Notes under the pieces: generated by a model
What the model saw: only the letters and a program-made list of their open reading frames with translations
Databases searched by the model: none
Told to the model about the DNA's origin: nothing
Assembly: GCA_963926355.1 (NCBI GenBank)
Contig: CAWUWW010000015.1
Location: 1 to 29,795 of the forward strand
Source: SCGC-AAA076-P13 sp963926355
GTDB taxonomy: Bacteria > Pseudomonadota > Gammaproteobacteria > Magnimaribacterales > D2472
DNA length: 29,795 nucleotides
Direction of reading: 5' to 3'
Position numbers and translations under genes: made by a program
Shown here: one piece after another, positions 16,522 through 24,771 of the stretch
Position numbering within the stretch: the first letter of the stretch is position 1
Layout of the letters: every line of letters starts with the position of its first letter

Positions 16522-18549
16522 TTAAAAGAAAATACCGTTAAGAGGTAATAATGAAGATATGACAAGACTGACCATCGCCATGACATTAATTAAAATGTTC
16601 ATTGCAGGTCCTGAAGTATCCTTGAATGGATCCCCAACAGTATCTCCAACCACTACAGCAGAATGCGTATCAGAACCTTTTCCGCCTAAGTTACCTTTTT
16701 CTACATACTTCTTAGCGTTGTCCCATGCCCCACCAGCATTAGCCATAAATAAAGCCAAAGCCACGCAACCCAAAAGACCACCCGCTAGCATTCCCCCAAG
16801 CGCTATTGCGCCTAGACCAAAACCAACCACGGCAGGCATAGCAACAGCTATAACTCCAGGTAACATCATTTTTTTAAGCGCTGCCTCTGTAGCAATTTGA
16901 ACACACTTTTCAGAATCAGGGTCAGCTGTACCCTCCATTAATCCTGGAATTTCTCTAAACTGTCTTCTAATCTCATTAATCATTTCAAATGCTGCATCTC
17001 CAACTGCTGTCATAGTTATTGAAGATATTAAAAATGGTATGCATATACCAATAAACATTCCCACAAGAACCATCGGATCAGTAAGGGAGAGGGAGAAAGC
17101 ATCTCCGTACATTAAAGAAATCTGAGCTGAATAAGCTGAAATAATCGCAAGAGCTGCTAATGCCGCCGCTCCGATTGCAAAGCCTTTTCCAATAGCGGCT
17201 GTTGTATTACCTAACTCATCTAATGAATCTGTAATATCTCTAACCTCTTTACCCATACCAGACATTTCTGCAATTCCGCCTGCATTGTCTGCGACTGGGC
17301 CATAAGCATCAATTGCCATGGTAATCCCAACTGTAGAAAGCATTCCAACTGCTGCTATACCAACGCCATAGACGCCTGTTATTCCTGCGCTACTTGCTAA
17401 TGAAGTAGAAATTAAAATAATAGTAGCTAAAATAATAATCGGTATAACTACAGACTGCATTCCTACAGCAAGTCCTGAAATCATCACTGTTGCAGCACCC
17501 GTTTCTCCTGATTCAGCAATCTTTTTAACAGGGTTACCGCCAGTATAGTATTCAGTAATTAGGCCAATAAGTACGCCTCCAACAGCCCCTGAAACGACGC
17601 AATATAGAACTTCCAATGGAAGATTCATGTACTGAATTAAAAAATAAGCCATAGCTACAAATATCACAGGCGCTAAAAGCGTTCCTGATCTAAGAGCGCT
17701 AGCAGGCTCTTTAGCTGAAGCAAGCTTAACAATAAATATTCCGATGATAGAGGCAATTAAACCGATAGATGCAAGTGCTAAAGGTAACATCATTAAATTT
17801 GCAGAATCTGCAGATTGAATAGTGTATGCAATAGCAATGGTGGCAATCATAGATCCACAGTATGATTCAAAAATATCTGAACCCATTCCGGCAACATCCC
17901 CAACGTTATCTCCAACATTGTCAGCTATAACACCAGGATTTCTTGGATCATCTTCTGGTATCCCTACTTCTATCTTACCTACTAGATCAGCTCCAACATC
18001 AGCACTCTTTGTAAAGATACCGCCGCCAACTCTTGAAAATAAAGCTACAACTGATGCTCCCATTCCAAAGCCTTCTAAGGCGTGAACATGAGAGCCGCCA
18101 TCAAATGCATAAAAGTAATACAAACCGCCCAAACCAATTAGTCCTAGTGAAGCAACGCATAAACCCATTACAGATCCACCGTAAAAAGAGACCGATAAGG
18201 CTGCTGCTGCACCATCTTTTTGAGCAGCTGTTGCAGTTCTAACATTCGCTTTAGTTGCCGCATACATACCGATAAATCCAGCTAAAGATGAGCAGGCTGC
18301 ACCTACTACAACCGCAATAGCAGTTTCAGTTCCGAGGAATATCTGAGATAAAATGACAAGAACAATAATAAAGACTGTTAAATATTTATATTCGGTCTTC
18401 ATGAAGGCTAATGCTCCAGCATGAATTTGATCTCCGATTTTCTTAACTTTATCTTCGCCATCTGGATATTTCATAACAAGCAGATAAACTACAAATGCAG
18501 CTATCATGCCAAAAATGCCTAATAAAGGCGGGAAAAGTGCAATATTCAT
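16522..18549 (-). CDS. hppA: K+-dependent membrane pyrophosphatase, probably Na+-pumping
   Basis: An integral membrane pump that uses PPi hydrolysis to move Na+ or H+ out of the cytoplasm. The 675-residue protein has about 15-16 hydrophobic helices and the family motifs: GGGIFTKSADVGADLVGK (175-192), EDDPRNP (199-205), the DNVGDNVGDVAGMGSD block (210-225), and near the C-terminus GGAWDNAKKYVE, GSDTHSAVVVGDTVGDPFKDT and GP..NILI. GNTTAA (448-453) has alanine at position 451, where K+-independent enzymes have lysine. D225, E228 and S229 in SDIFES match the ion-gate D243, E246 and S247 of the Thermotoga maritima Na+-PPase; H+-pumping plant enzymes carry this glutamate four residues later. Start ATG 18549 has GGGAG nine bases upstream. 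The ion is inferred. Confidence 0.94.
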   Translation of the reverse strand: MNIALFPPLLGIFGMIAAFVVYLLVMKYPDGEDKVKKIGDQIHAGALAFMKTEYKYLTVFIIVLVILSQIFLGTETAIAVVVGAACSSLAGFIGMYAATKANVRTATAAQKDGAAAALSVSFYGGSVMGLCVASLGLIGLGGLYYFYAFDGGSHVHALEGFGMGASVVALFSRVGGGIFTKSADVGADLVGKIEVGIPEDDPRNPGVIADNVGDNVGDVAGMGSDIFESYCGSMIATIAIAYTIQSADSANLMMLPLALASIGLIASIIGIFIVKLASAKEPASALRSGTLLAPVIFVAMAYFLIQYMNLPLEVLYCVVSGAVGGVLIGLITEYYTGGNPVKKIAESGETGAATVMISGLAVGMQSVVIPIIILATIILISTSLASSAGITGVYGVGIAAVGMLSTVGITMAIDAYGPVADNAGGIAEMSGMGKEVRDITDSLDELGNTTAAIGKGFAIGAAALAALAIISAYSAQISLMYGDAFSLSLTDPMVLVGMFIGICIPFLISSITMTAVGDAAFEMINEIRRQFREIPGLMEGTADPDSEKCVQIATEAALKKMMLPGVIAVAMPAVVGFGLGAIALGGMLAGGLLGCVALALFMANAGGAWDNAKKYVEKGNLGGKGSDTHSAVVVGDTVGDPFKDTSGPAMNILINVMAMVSLVISSLLPLNGIFF

Positions 18550-18620
18550 ATAATGTAACTCCCAAAATTTTGAAAGAAACATTCTATCAAAATATTATTA
18601 AAAAAACGTATCTATTTAAT

Positions 18621-19871
18621 CTATTTATTAAAAATATCCCTATCTAAGAGACCTTCTGAATCAGCTACTATGCAAGCAATAGCAGCATCGCCTGTAACAT
18701 TAACTGATGTTCGTAACATATCGAGTATTCTATCTACCGCAAGAATGATCCCTATAGCTTCAAGAGGAAGGCCAAACTGTTGGAGAATAATAACAAGGGT
18801 GATAGTTCCAGCCGAAGGAACTGCTGCAGTTCCTATAGAGGTGACTACCGCTAAAATAACTACTTGAACATACTGAATTAAGGTTAAATCAATACCCGAC
18901 ATCTGGGCAATGAAGATAGTTGCCATACCTTGCATAATGGCAGTCCCGTCCATATTAATAGTAGCTCCCACTGGAATAACAAAAGAAGAAACATTTTTAT
19001 TCACCCCAAGATCATCCTGGACTGTTTTTAATGTTACGGGTATTGTTGCCGCGCTTGATGAGGTTGAAAAAGCAAAAATTGCAACTTCTTTCATTTTTTT
19101 AAAGAAAGTCCATATATTAAGGTTTGTAAATATCTTCAATATAAAGGAGTAGGTAATAAAGGCATGAATCATAAGAACTGAAATTAACAAAATAACGTAT
19201 TTAAATGCTTCCTGGAAAATATCTAAGCCATCTGTAATGACAAACTTTCCAATTAAACAAAATACCCCAATTGGTGCAAAAGAAATAATCATTATTACAA
19301 GTTGCATAAATACTGTATTTAATTTTTCGAAAGCCTCGCTAAAATTACCAGTTAAATGATTTGTTTTATTTAAAGCTAGGCCAAATAAAATACTAAAGAA
19401 AACAACCGCAAGCATTTGATTTTGAGCCATAGCTTCAATAATATTTGACGGGAAGATGTCTAGAATTGTTTCATATATTCCCTGTCCCTCTGGAAGATTT
19501 TCTGGGGGCTCAATATTTGATGAGTACCCGGCCCCTGGTTTAAATATTGACCCTACTATTAAAGACAGGCTTACGGCAATTGCTGTTGTAGATAAATACA
19601 AGGTGATAGTTTTGAGAGTTATATTTCCTAAACTTGTCATGCTGGTAAGTGAAGAAATTCCAGAAACAAGAGAAAAGAATACCAAAGGTACAATTAATAG
19701 CTTTAAAAGATTAATAAAAATTGCGCTGCCTAAATTGAATACGTAGACCTTTATGAAAGCAATTAAGCTTTCAGAAAAAATATCTAAATAAAAGAACAAT
19801 GATCCAACTACAAAGCCAAACAGCATACCTAGTAATATATTTCTAGTTAAGTTTTTAGGTGTTTCAATCAT
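18621..19871 (-). CDS. Dicarboxylate/amino acid:cation symporter (DAACS/SLC1 family)
   Basis: A 416-residue secondary transporter of the GltPh/GltP/DctA family, taking up acidic amino acids or C4-dicarboxylates with Na+ or H+. Hydrophobic helices run from about residue 10. The hallmarks are the serine-rich STSSSAATIP (HP1 tip), NMDGTA (unwound TM7), AVPSAGTI (HP2) and DRILDMLRTSVNVTGD (TM8). The TM8 segment carries the D..D..RT..N substrate-binding pattern of GltPh; an arginine at the R397 position favours acidic substrates over neutral ones. Its ATG shares a base with the rubredoxin stop. If HppA pumps Na+, its neighbour could feed a Na+ gradient to this carrier; that link is inference. Confidence 0.9.
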   Translation of the reverse strand: MIETPKNLTRNILLGMLFGFVVGSLFFYLDIFSESLIAFIKVYVFNLGSAIFINLLKLLIVPLVFFSLVSGISSLTSMTSLGNITLKTITLYLSTTAIAVSLSLIVGSIFKPGAGYSSNIEPPENLPEGQGIYETILDIFPSNIIEAMAQNQMLAVVFFSILFGLALNKTNHLTGNFSEAFEKLNTVFMQLVIMIISFAPIGVFCLIGKFVITDGLDIFQEAFKYVILLISVLMIHAFITYSFILKIFTNLNIWTFFKKMKEVAIFAFSTSSSAATIPVTLKTVQDDLGVNKNVSSFVIPVGATINMDGTAIMQGMATIFIAQMSGIDLTLIQYVQVVILAVVTSIGTAAVPSAGTITLVIILQQFGLPLEAIGIILAVDRILDMLRTSVNVTGDAAIACIVADSEGLLDRDIFNK

Positions 19872-20047
19872 TATATCTCTATCATATCAAAATCTTCCTT
19901 CCCTACACCACATTCTGGGCAAAGCCAATCCTCAGGCACGTCATCCCATTTAGTTCCTGGCTCAATACCATCTTCAGGCCATCCAAGGGCCTCGTCATAA
20001 ATTAGACCGCAAACTATACATTCCAACTTTTTAAATTCAGTATCCAT
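19871..20047 (-). CDS. Rubredoxin
   Basis: A 58-residue rubredoxin, a one-iron electron carrier. It begins MDTEFKKLECIVCG, giving the first C-x2-C pair (C10, C13), followed by the aromatic Y17 and the acidic LGWPEDGIEPGT loop, W34 with DD.PEDW, and the second pair in CPECG (C43, C46), then K.DF. This is the canonical spacing, and full length for the family. Partners would include rubredoxin reductase and alkane hydroxylase-type or other redox enzymes; none is nearby. The TAA overlaps the symporter ATG by one base, so the two are translated from one message. Confidence 0.95.
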   Translation of the reverse strand: MDTEFKKLECIVCGLIYDEALGWPEDGIEPGTKWDDVPEDWLCPECGVGKEDFDMIEI

Positions 20048-20096
20048 AATATATATTTTAGAAAAATTAACTTATAAATTTTAAAAACTTCGACGG

Positions 20097-20102
20097 TATA
20101 AT
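20097..20102 (+). promoter_or_regulatory. Candidate -10 box for ubiC
   Basis: A perfect TATAAT lies 23 bases before the ubiC ATG in the 77-base divergent spacer between rubredoxin and ubiC. No convincing TTGACA-like -35 stands at 16-18 bases upstream. In such AT-rich DNA a lone -10 is modest evidence. Confidence 0.3.
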
Positions 20103-20124
20103 ATCAGATTTAAACAGGTAATTA

Positions 20125-20610
20125 ATGCAGCTTGAACAAATATCATCTTGGGATACTTATAATAAAATTAAGTTACAAGTTAGCGATGAGATAAAGTCTT
20201 GGCTTCTCGAGAAAGGACCTATTACTAAAAGAATTAAATCTGTAAAAAATTTTAGACTGGAATTAATTCAGGACGAAGTATCTGATGTTGAAAAAGTAGA
20301 AAAAGATTTTCTTAATTCCCACTCAAGAAAGATCAGAGTAAGAGAGGTTGTATTATATGGAAATTCGGAGCCAATGGTTTTTGCTAGAACGATCATACCA
20401 AATACAACTATAGAAAAAGGTTTCGCTAAGTTGGGGACATTGGGAGAAAGTCCACTTGGAGATATTTTGTTTAAGAAAGACATCTTTACCAAAGGAGATA
20501 CTCTATATGCATCATTTGTGTATCAAAAAAAAATATTTTGGGGAAGAAAAACTAAATATACTGTTAAAAATTTTCCTTTTTCAGTAATGGAAGTTTTTCT
20601 TGTTAAGTAA
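20125..20610 (+). CDS. ubiC: Chorismate pyruvate-lyase UbiC
   Basis: UbiC removes pyruvate from chorismate to give 4-hydroxybenzoate, the first committed precursor of ubiquinone in gammaproteobacteria. The 161-residue protein (E. coli 165) shows R.REV.L.G near 70-78, FARTIIPNTT (88-97), LGESPLGDILF (107-117) with the conserved PLG..LF, and the WGRK.KY (138-145) and MEVFL ending. These include the arginine and glutamate positions that bind the product. It directly precedes ubiA, the next enzyme, and the ubiA start overlaps its 3' end by 11 bases. ACAGGT lies a few bases before the ATG. Confidence 0.92.
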   Translation: MQLEQISSWDTYNKIKLQVSDEIKSWLLEKGPITKRIKSVKNFRLELIQDEVSDVEKVEKDFLNSHSRKIRVREVVLYGNSEPMVFARTIIPNTTIEKGFAKLGTLGESPLGDILFKKDIFTKGDTLYASFVYQKKIFWGRKTKYTVKNFPFSVMEVFLVK

Positions 20611-21469
20611 TATAAATGAGGTGGTTAGAATTAAAAAACTTCTGGAGTTAGCTAGGCTAGATAAGCCAATTGGCATATTTCTTTTACTGTGGCCGTCTCT
20701 TTTAGGACTCCTTCTTGCAGGACTTGAAACTAATATAAAATTAAAAAATATCCTTATCGTTTTTTTCGGATCAATATTAGTTAGATCTTGTGGGTGCGTT
20801 ATTAATGATATAAGTGACTACAAATTTGATAGCTTGGTAAAAAGAACAGCCGGGAGGCCTATTGCAACAGGCGCTGTAAGTTTGCTAGAGGCGTGGTTGT
20901 TTTTTATATTTCTTGGCTGTTTATCGTTGAGCTTATTATTTTTAACACCTTCTTTAACTTTAAAGATTGCCCTTTTCTATGCTGTGTTGATTGCAATATA
21001 TCCTATGGCAAAAAGATTTATTAAAGCTCCTCAGTTTGTCCTGGGTATTACATTTGGTTCTGGGGTAATTATTTCGTATTCCCTTCAGTCTGATAACCTA
21101 TCCTTGTCATTATTGATTCTTTATTTTGGCGTTGTGGCTTGGATAATTAGTTTTGATACTTTTTATGCTCTAGAAGATATCGAAGATGACAAAAGGCTTG
21201 GCATTAACTCTACAGCAATTTTATGGGGTGATAATGCAATATTTATTGCAAAATCCCTCCACTATATTTTTTATACTTCATTAGCTCTTGTTGCTTACAT
21301 TAATAGCTTTTCTTTATTCTTTGTATTTACAATGTCTTCCCTTTTTATTTTGCATTATTACCAAATGAGTCTAGTAGTAAATAAGAGATACCTAGATTCA
21401 TTTAAATTTAATAATTGGATTGGCATGGTTTCTGTAATTGGTTTTGGTTTAGAGGTTTATATTTTTTAA
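20600..21469 (+). CDS. ubiA: 4-hydroxybenzoate polyprenyltransferase UbiA
   Basis: UbiA attaches the polyprenyl chain to 4-hydroxybenzoate in the inner membrane during ubiquinone synthesis. The 289-residue protein has about eight hydrophobic helices. The first Asp-rich motif is NDISDYKFD followed by RTAGRPIATG, and the second is YALEDIEDDKRLGINST; both bind Mg-diphosphate. RLDKPIG...LLWP near the N-terminus is typical. The start is probably TTG 20600, with GGAAG six bases upstream and overlap with ubiC; GTG at 20621 is an alternative with a poorly placed ribosome site. The ubiC-ubiA order is the usual one. Confidence 0.94.
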   Translation: MLSNINEVVRIKKLLELARLDKPIGIFLLLWPSLLGLLLAGLETNIKLKNILIVFFGSILVRSCGCVINDISDYKFDSLVKRTAGRPIATGAVSLLEAWLFFIFLGCLSLSLLFLTPSLTLKIALFYAVLIAIYPMAKRFIKAPQFVLGITFGSGVIISYSLQSDNLSLSLLILYFGVVAWIISFDTFYALEDIEDDKRLGINSTAILWGDNAIFIAKSLHYIFYTSLALVAYINSFSLFFVFTMSSLFILHYYQMSLVVNKRYLDSFKFNNWIGMVSVIGFGLEVYIF

Positions 21470-21479
21470 ATTCTTAAAC

Positions 21480-22622
21480 ATGGTCATAAAAAATAAATTT
21501 CTAAACAATATCTCAAATGCTCCCGAGAAAGATCTTAAAGAGATCTTAGGCAAGGAGAGTTCTCCATTTATTTCATTTGAGTTCCTTGATGCATTAGAAA
21601 AAAGTATGTGTGTTGGAGATTCATCAGGATGGCAGCCAAAACATTTAAGCTTATTTGATGAAGATAGGTTGTCAGGCTTTATGCCGCTTTACCTAAAAAA
21701 TAATAGTCATGGTGAGTTCGTATTTGATCACCAGTGGTCATATGCTCTTAATAGAGCAGAAAGAAATTATTATCCTAAACTTATTAGTGCGATCCCCTTC
21801 ACTCCCTGTGAGACAAAAAAATTTATTTACGGCAATGGGCTTAATGAAACTCATTTTATCAATCCAACAAAAGAACTGATGAGGCAAGAAAATATAGAAT
21901 CATGGCACATTCTCTTTCCCAATTCAGACATAAAAAATCTTCTTCTAGACAATGATTTTATTGAAAGAAGCGGATATAGATTTACCTGGAATAATAAAAA
22001 CTACTCTGATTTTGAAAACTTTCTTGAGATATTTACTTCAAGACAAAGAAAGAATATAAAAACAGAAAGAAAAAAAATAAGCAGCCTTGATATTTCTTTT
22101 ACTGTAAAAGATAGAGATAATCTAAATGGAAGGGATTGGGATATATTTTATAAATTTTATAAAAATACCTACTCAGAAAGAAAGCAGGCGCCTTATTTAA
22201 ATATGGATTTTTTCAAGCTAGTTCATGAAAATAGATCATCTCTAAGACCTGTTATTTTCTTTGCTGAACATGATGGCAAACAGATTGCAGGATCGTTGTG
22301 CTTTCAAGGCGAAGATACTCTGTATGGAAGGCATTGGGGGTCATTGGAAAATATAGACAGTCTTCACTTTGAATGTTGTTACTATCAAGGAATAGATTAC
22401 TGCATACAGAATGATATTCAATTTTTTGATCCAGGTGTTCAAGGAGAGCATAAAATAAGAAGAGGATTTGAACCTAAAAAAAGCAATTCATACCACTTTA
22501 TCCTTAAAGAAGACTTCAGGGATGCTATTAGAGAATTTTGTTTAGAGGAATCTAAGTCTATTAATAGTTATTTAGCTGCTTGTGAAGAATATACACCAAT
22601 AAAAAAAGAATATAGAATTTAA
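21480..22622 (+). CDS. COG3146 GNAT/FemAB-like acyltransferase
   Basis: A 380-residue protein of the FemAB-like COG3146 family (former DUF482), which has a GNAT fold and is annotated as a possible peptidoglycan-related or N-acyltransferase; no substrate is established. Family hallmarks are FISFEFLDALE near residue 30, GW.P.HL, an arginine/lysine-rich SRQRKNIK.ER segment (about 189-199), and the C-terminal core: LYGRHWGS, LHFECCYYQGIDYCI, F.PGVQGEHKIRRGFEP and S.H. It is soluble, with no signal peptide. It sits ten bases after ubiA and two before yqiB, in what looks like one transcript. Confidence 0.85.
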   Translation: MVIKNKFLNNISNAPEKDLKEILGKESSPFISFEFLDALEKSMCVGDSSGWQPKHLSLFDEDRLSGFMPLYLKNNSHGEFVFDHQWSYALNRAERNYYPKLISAIPFTPCETKKFIYGNGLNETHFINPTKELMRQENIESWHILFPNSDIKNLLLDNDFIERSGYRFTWNNKNYSDFENFLEIFTSRQRKNIKTERKKISSLDISFTVKDRDNLNGRDWDIFYKFYKNTYSERKQAPYLNMDFFKLVHENRSSLRPVIFFAEHDGKQIAGSLCFQGEDTLYGRHWGSLENIDSLHFECCYYQGIDYCIQNDIQFFDPGVQGEHKIRRGFEPKKSNSYHFILKEDFRDAIREFCLEESKSINSYLAACEEYTPIKKEYRI

Positions 22623-22624
22623 AG

Positions 22625-23071
22625 ATGCTCAGAACCCTGCCAACAACATCACACCATCTTGCAATTTGTGAAGGCAACTATTTAAGACTCTACAAGCTTC
22701 TGAATAGATTTTCTTTAAAGAAGTATGCTTTTGAGACTGTTAATCCAAATTTATCTCACCTAGATATAAAGTTTTTAGTGCTTAGCAAGACTAAGCATAC
22801 AGTTTTGCTTGAAGCTAAACAAAGTAAAATTGGAAATAATAAACTTAATAATTTTACTATAAGGATTCAGGTAAGCTTGGATGCAAAGCTAGCTGAAGTA
22901 ACTTCTTACCAAGGAGAAAAACCAATTCCATTTTTTTTAAAGAAATCAAAAATTCAATCTTATGATGAAAAAATGCAACAAAATAGGTTCCTTACAGAGT
23001 GGCTAGAAAGTATATTTATATCAGGCATATCTTCAAGAAAAGATATTAAAGACATAATTAGAAATGACTAA
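22625..23071 (+). CDS. yqiB: YqiB family protein (DUF1249)
   Basis: A 148-residue DUF1249 protein whose biochemical function is unknown. It resembles E. coli YqiB: CEGNYLRLYKLL near the N-terminus, a V.LEA segment, F.IR...DAKLAEV.SYQ, and the signature YDEKMQQNRFLTEWLESI (about 117-134). As in E. coli it precedes yqiA, here with an eight-base overlap. parE, which follows that pair in enterobacteria, is not present; a nitrogen locus follows. Confidence 0.85.
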   Translation: MLRTLPTTSHHLAICEGNYLRLYKLLNRFSLKKYAFETVNPNLSHLDIKFLVLSKTKHTVLLEAKQSKIGNNKLNNFTIRIQVSLDAKLAEVTSYQGEKPIPFFLKKSKIQSYDEKMQQNRFLTEWLESIFISGISSRKDIKDIIRND

Positions 23072-23639
23072 AACGATTCTATATTTTCATGGTTTCAAAT
23101 CTTCATCAAGTTCTACAAAAGCTCAAAATTTAAAAAAATTTATAGTAAAAAATACAAAGAAAACTAAGATCATCATCCCTGATTTAGAAGATAACTTCCA
23201 AAATGCATTTAATCAAATAGAAAATCTTGTTAAATTATCCGGATCAAATATTATTTTTATGGGAAGCTCCTTAGGAGGATACTATGCCTCCTATTTTTCA
23301 CAAAAACTAAATAAAAAAGCTGTCTTAATAAATCCAGCTATACCTCCATTAAAAGATTTTGAAATACACCTAGGTGAAAATAAAAATTATTCAAATGGAA
23401 ATAAATTTAATATCACTAACAAAGATATTGATTTTATAAGATCTCTTAATCATAAAAAATTACCTACGCCTAGAGACATAATGGTCTTGCTAGAATCAGG
23501 GGACGAAATTTTAAAATACAATGAAAGCGTATCTTATTTTTCTGGTGCAAATATTGATATTATATTTGGAGGCGATCACTCCTATTCGTCATTTAAAAGT
23601 AAGTTTGTCAAAATTCAAAAGTTCCTAGATATCAAATAA
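23064..23639 (+). CDS. yqiA: YqiA-type alpha/beta-hydrolase (esterase)
   Basis: A 191-residue alpha/beta-hydrolase of the YqiA esterase family; E. coli YqiA hydrolyses short acyl esters, but the natural substrate is unknown. YFHGFKSS near the N-terminus forms the oxyanion region, GSSLGGYYA (67-75) holds the nucleophile serine, LNPA follows, LLESGDE.L.Y holds the acidic residue and GGDHSY the catalytic histidine. The full triad is visible. It overlaps yqiB and ends the ubiC-to-yqiA block; the regulatory region of the glutamine synthetase gene begins right after its stop. Confidence 0.9.
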   Translation: MTKTILYFHGFKSSSSSTKAQNLKKFIVKNTKKTKIIIPDLEDNFQNAFNQIENLVKLSGSNIIFMGSSLGGYYASYFSQKLNKKAVLINPAIPPLKDFEIHLGENKNYSNGNKFNITNKDIDFIRSLNHKKLPTPRDIMVLLESGDEILKYNESVSYFSGANIDIIFGGDHSYSSFKSKFVKIQKFLDIK

Positions 23640-23641
23640 AA

Positions 23642-23656
23642 GCACTAAATTAGTGC
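23642..23656 (+). promoter_or_regulatory. NtrC-type operator site 1
   Basis: A perfect 15-base palindrome, GCACTAAATTAGTGC, matching the dyad form of NtrC sites (GCAC-N7-GTGC). Its centre at 23649 is about 104 bases before the predicted sigma-54 transcription start, the distance expected of an enhancer. NtrC is encoded in this operon. Confidence 0.75.
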
Positions 23657-23671
23657 ATAAATATACAAATT

Positions 23672-23686
23672 GCTCTTTATTAGTGC
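23672..23686 (+). promoter_or_regulatory. NtrC-type operator site 2
   Basis: GCTCTTTATTAGTGC is an imperfect copy of site 1 with one changed base in the left outer arm (GCTC for GCAC) and the same N7 spacing. The centre is 23679, exactly 30 bases (about three helical turns) from site 1. The right half, ATTAGTGCATAA, is repeated identically at 23649-23660 and 23679-23690. Same-face pairing would favour cooperative binding. Confidence 0.65.
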
Positions 23687-23726
23687 ATAATTAGGTTGTA
23701 TTTTGTGCAAATAAGATCATTAATGA

Positions 23727-23742
23727 TGGCATGTAAATTGCA
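23727..23742 (+). promoter_or_regulatory. Sigma-54 (-24/-12) promoter of the glutamine synthetase operon
   Basis: TGGCATGTAAATTGCA matches the consensus TGGCAC-N5-TTGCA with one change. The GG at 23728-23729 and the GC at 23740-23741 have the required 10 bases between them. Transcription should begin near 23753, about 29 bases before the ATG, leaving room for AGGAGA at 23773. Two NtrC-like sites lie upstream. It implies that rpoN exists elsewhere in the genome. Confidence 0.85.
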
Positions 23743-23781
23743 TTACTAATAAGTGATAAACATAAAAATTTAGGAGAACTA

Positions 23782-24762
23782 ATGTCAAAATATAAAACTT
23801 ACGAATATGTATGGCTAGATGGCTATAAACCAGAATCTTCAATGAGAAGTAAAGTGAAAGCAACTGATGCTGATACTGCCCCTGATTGGTCTTTTGATGG
23901 CTCATCAACACAACAAGCTGAAGGTGGAAGCTCAGACTGTTTGCTAATTCCAGTTCATACTTATTCCAACCCTAACGGCCATGACCTAGTAATGACGCAG
24001 GTTCAATCTGCTGACCATACTACTCACCCTACTAACTTCAGAGCTGCTGCTGAAGCTGTTGTTTCTGATGATTGGTGGTTTGGCTTTGAACAAGAATTCT
24101 TTTTTACAGACCCTGAGACTGGAGAACCATTAGGCTGGGAAAATGGAGAGCCTAAGGCGCAAGGAGATTATTACTGCGGAGTTGGAGCTGGCAATGTAAT
24201 TGGTAGAGAGATCTCTGATGCCCATCTCCAAGCCTGTCTTGACATGGGAATAACGCTAACAGGAACCAATGCAGAAGTTGCTCTTGGTCAATGGGAATAC
24301 CAATGCCTAGGACAAGGAGTTAAAGCGGCTGATGATTTATGGATAAGCAGATATATGCTTTACAAGATTGCTGAAGAATTTGGTGTTGGCGTAAATATCC
24401 ATCCAAAACCAAAATCTGGTGACTGGAATGGGTCAGGCATGCATACAAACTTTTCAAACGAAGAAATGAGAAGTAATGGTACTGAGGCTCTTTTCTCATC
24501 AATGTGTGAAAAGCTAGGTGAAGTTCATGCAGAAGGAATAGCTGCTTATGGTTCAGATAATGACATGCGACTAACCGGCCTTCATGAAACTCAAAGTATT
24601 GATCAATTCTCTTACGGCGTGAGTGACAGAGGAGCTAGTATCCGTATTCCTGTCTATACTGTAGAGCATAACTGGAATGGATATTTAGAAGATAGAAGGC
24701 CTGCTTCTAATGCAGATCCTTATAAAATCTTAACTCATATAGTGGGAACATTAACCAAATAA
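23782..24762 (+). CDS. glnII: Type II (eukaryote-like) glutamine synthetase
   Basis: Makes glutamine from glutamate, ammonia and ATP. At 326 residues it has the length of GSII, not the roughly 470 of GSI. It follows the GSII family along its length: WSFDGSST (36-43), SDCLLIPV, WFGFEQEFF (99-107), YYCGVG (130-135), GTNAEV (161-166), QWEYQ, NGSGMHTNFS (216-225), RLTGLHET (263-270), RGASIRIP (283-290) and YLEDRRPASN (301-310). Glutamates at 103, 105 and 165 lie in the metal and substrate sites. GSII lacks the adenylylated tyrosine loop of GSI, so GlnE-type control should not act on it. It holds the place that glnA (GSI) has in E. coli glnA-ntrB-ntrC, behind a sigma-54 promoter. AGGAGA precedes the ATG. 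Confidence 0.95.
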   Translation: MSKYKTYEYVWLDGYKPESSMRSKVKATDADTAPDWSFDGSSTQQAEGGSSDCLLIPVHTYSNPNGHDLVMTQVQSADHTTHPTNFRAAAEAVVSDDWWFGFEQEFFFTDPETGEPLGWENGEPKAQGDYYCGVGAGNVIGREISDAHLQACLDMGITLTGTNAEVALGQWEYQCLGQGVKAADDLWISRYMLYKIAEEFGVGVNIHPKPKSGDWNGSGMHTNFSNEEMRSNGTEALFSSMCEKLGEVHAEGIAAYGSDNDMRLTGLHETQSIDQFSYGVSDRGASIRIPVYTVEHNWNGYLEDRRPASNADPYKILTHIVGTLTK

Positions 24763-24771
24763 TGCCCAACC

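Noticed and set aside
16559..16900. A 113-codon open frame on the plus strand opposite hppA, with others at 17822-18085 and 18033-18242
   Set aside because: These lie antisense to a strongly supported membrane protein; their composition is the complement of hydrophobic codons, and they have no ribosome site or recognisable motif.
23694..23708. A third possible NtrC half-site (GTGC near 23705)
   Set aside because: Only the right half fits; the left arm does not match and the spacing differs from the 30-base step of sites 1 and 2.
23720..23911. A 63-codon minus-strand frame over the glutamine synthetase promoter and 5' end
   Set aside because: It overlaps the sigma-54 promoter and the conserved N-terminus of the synthetase and has no recognisable protein features.
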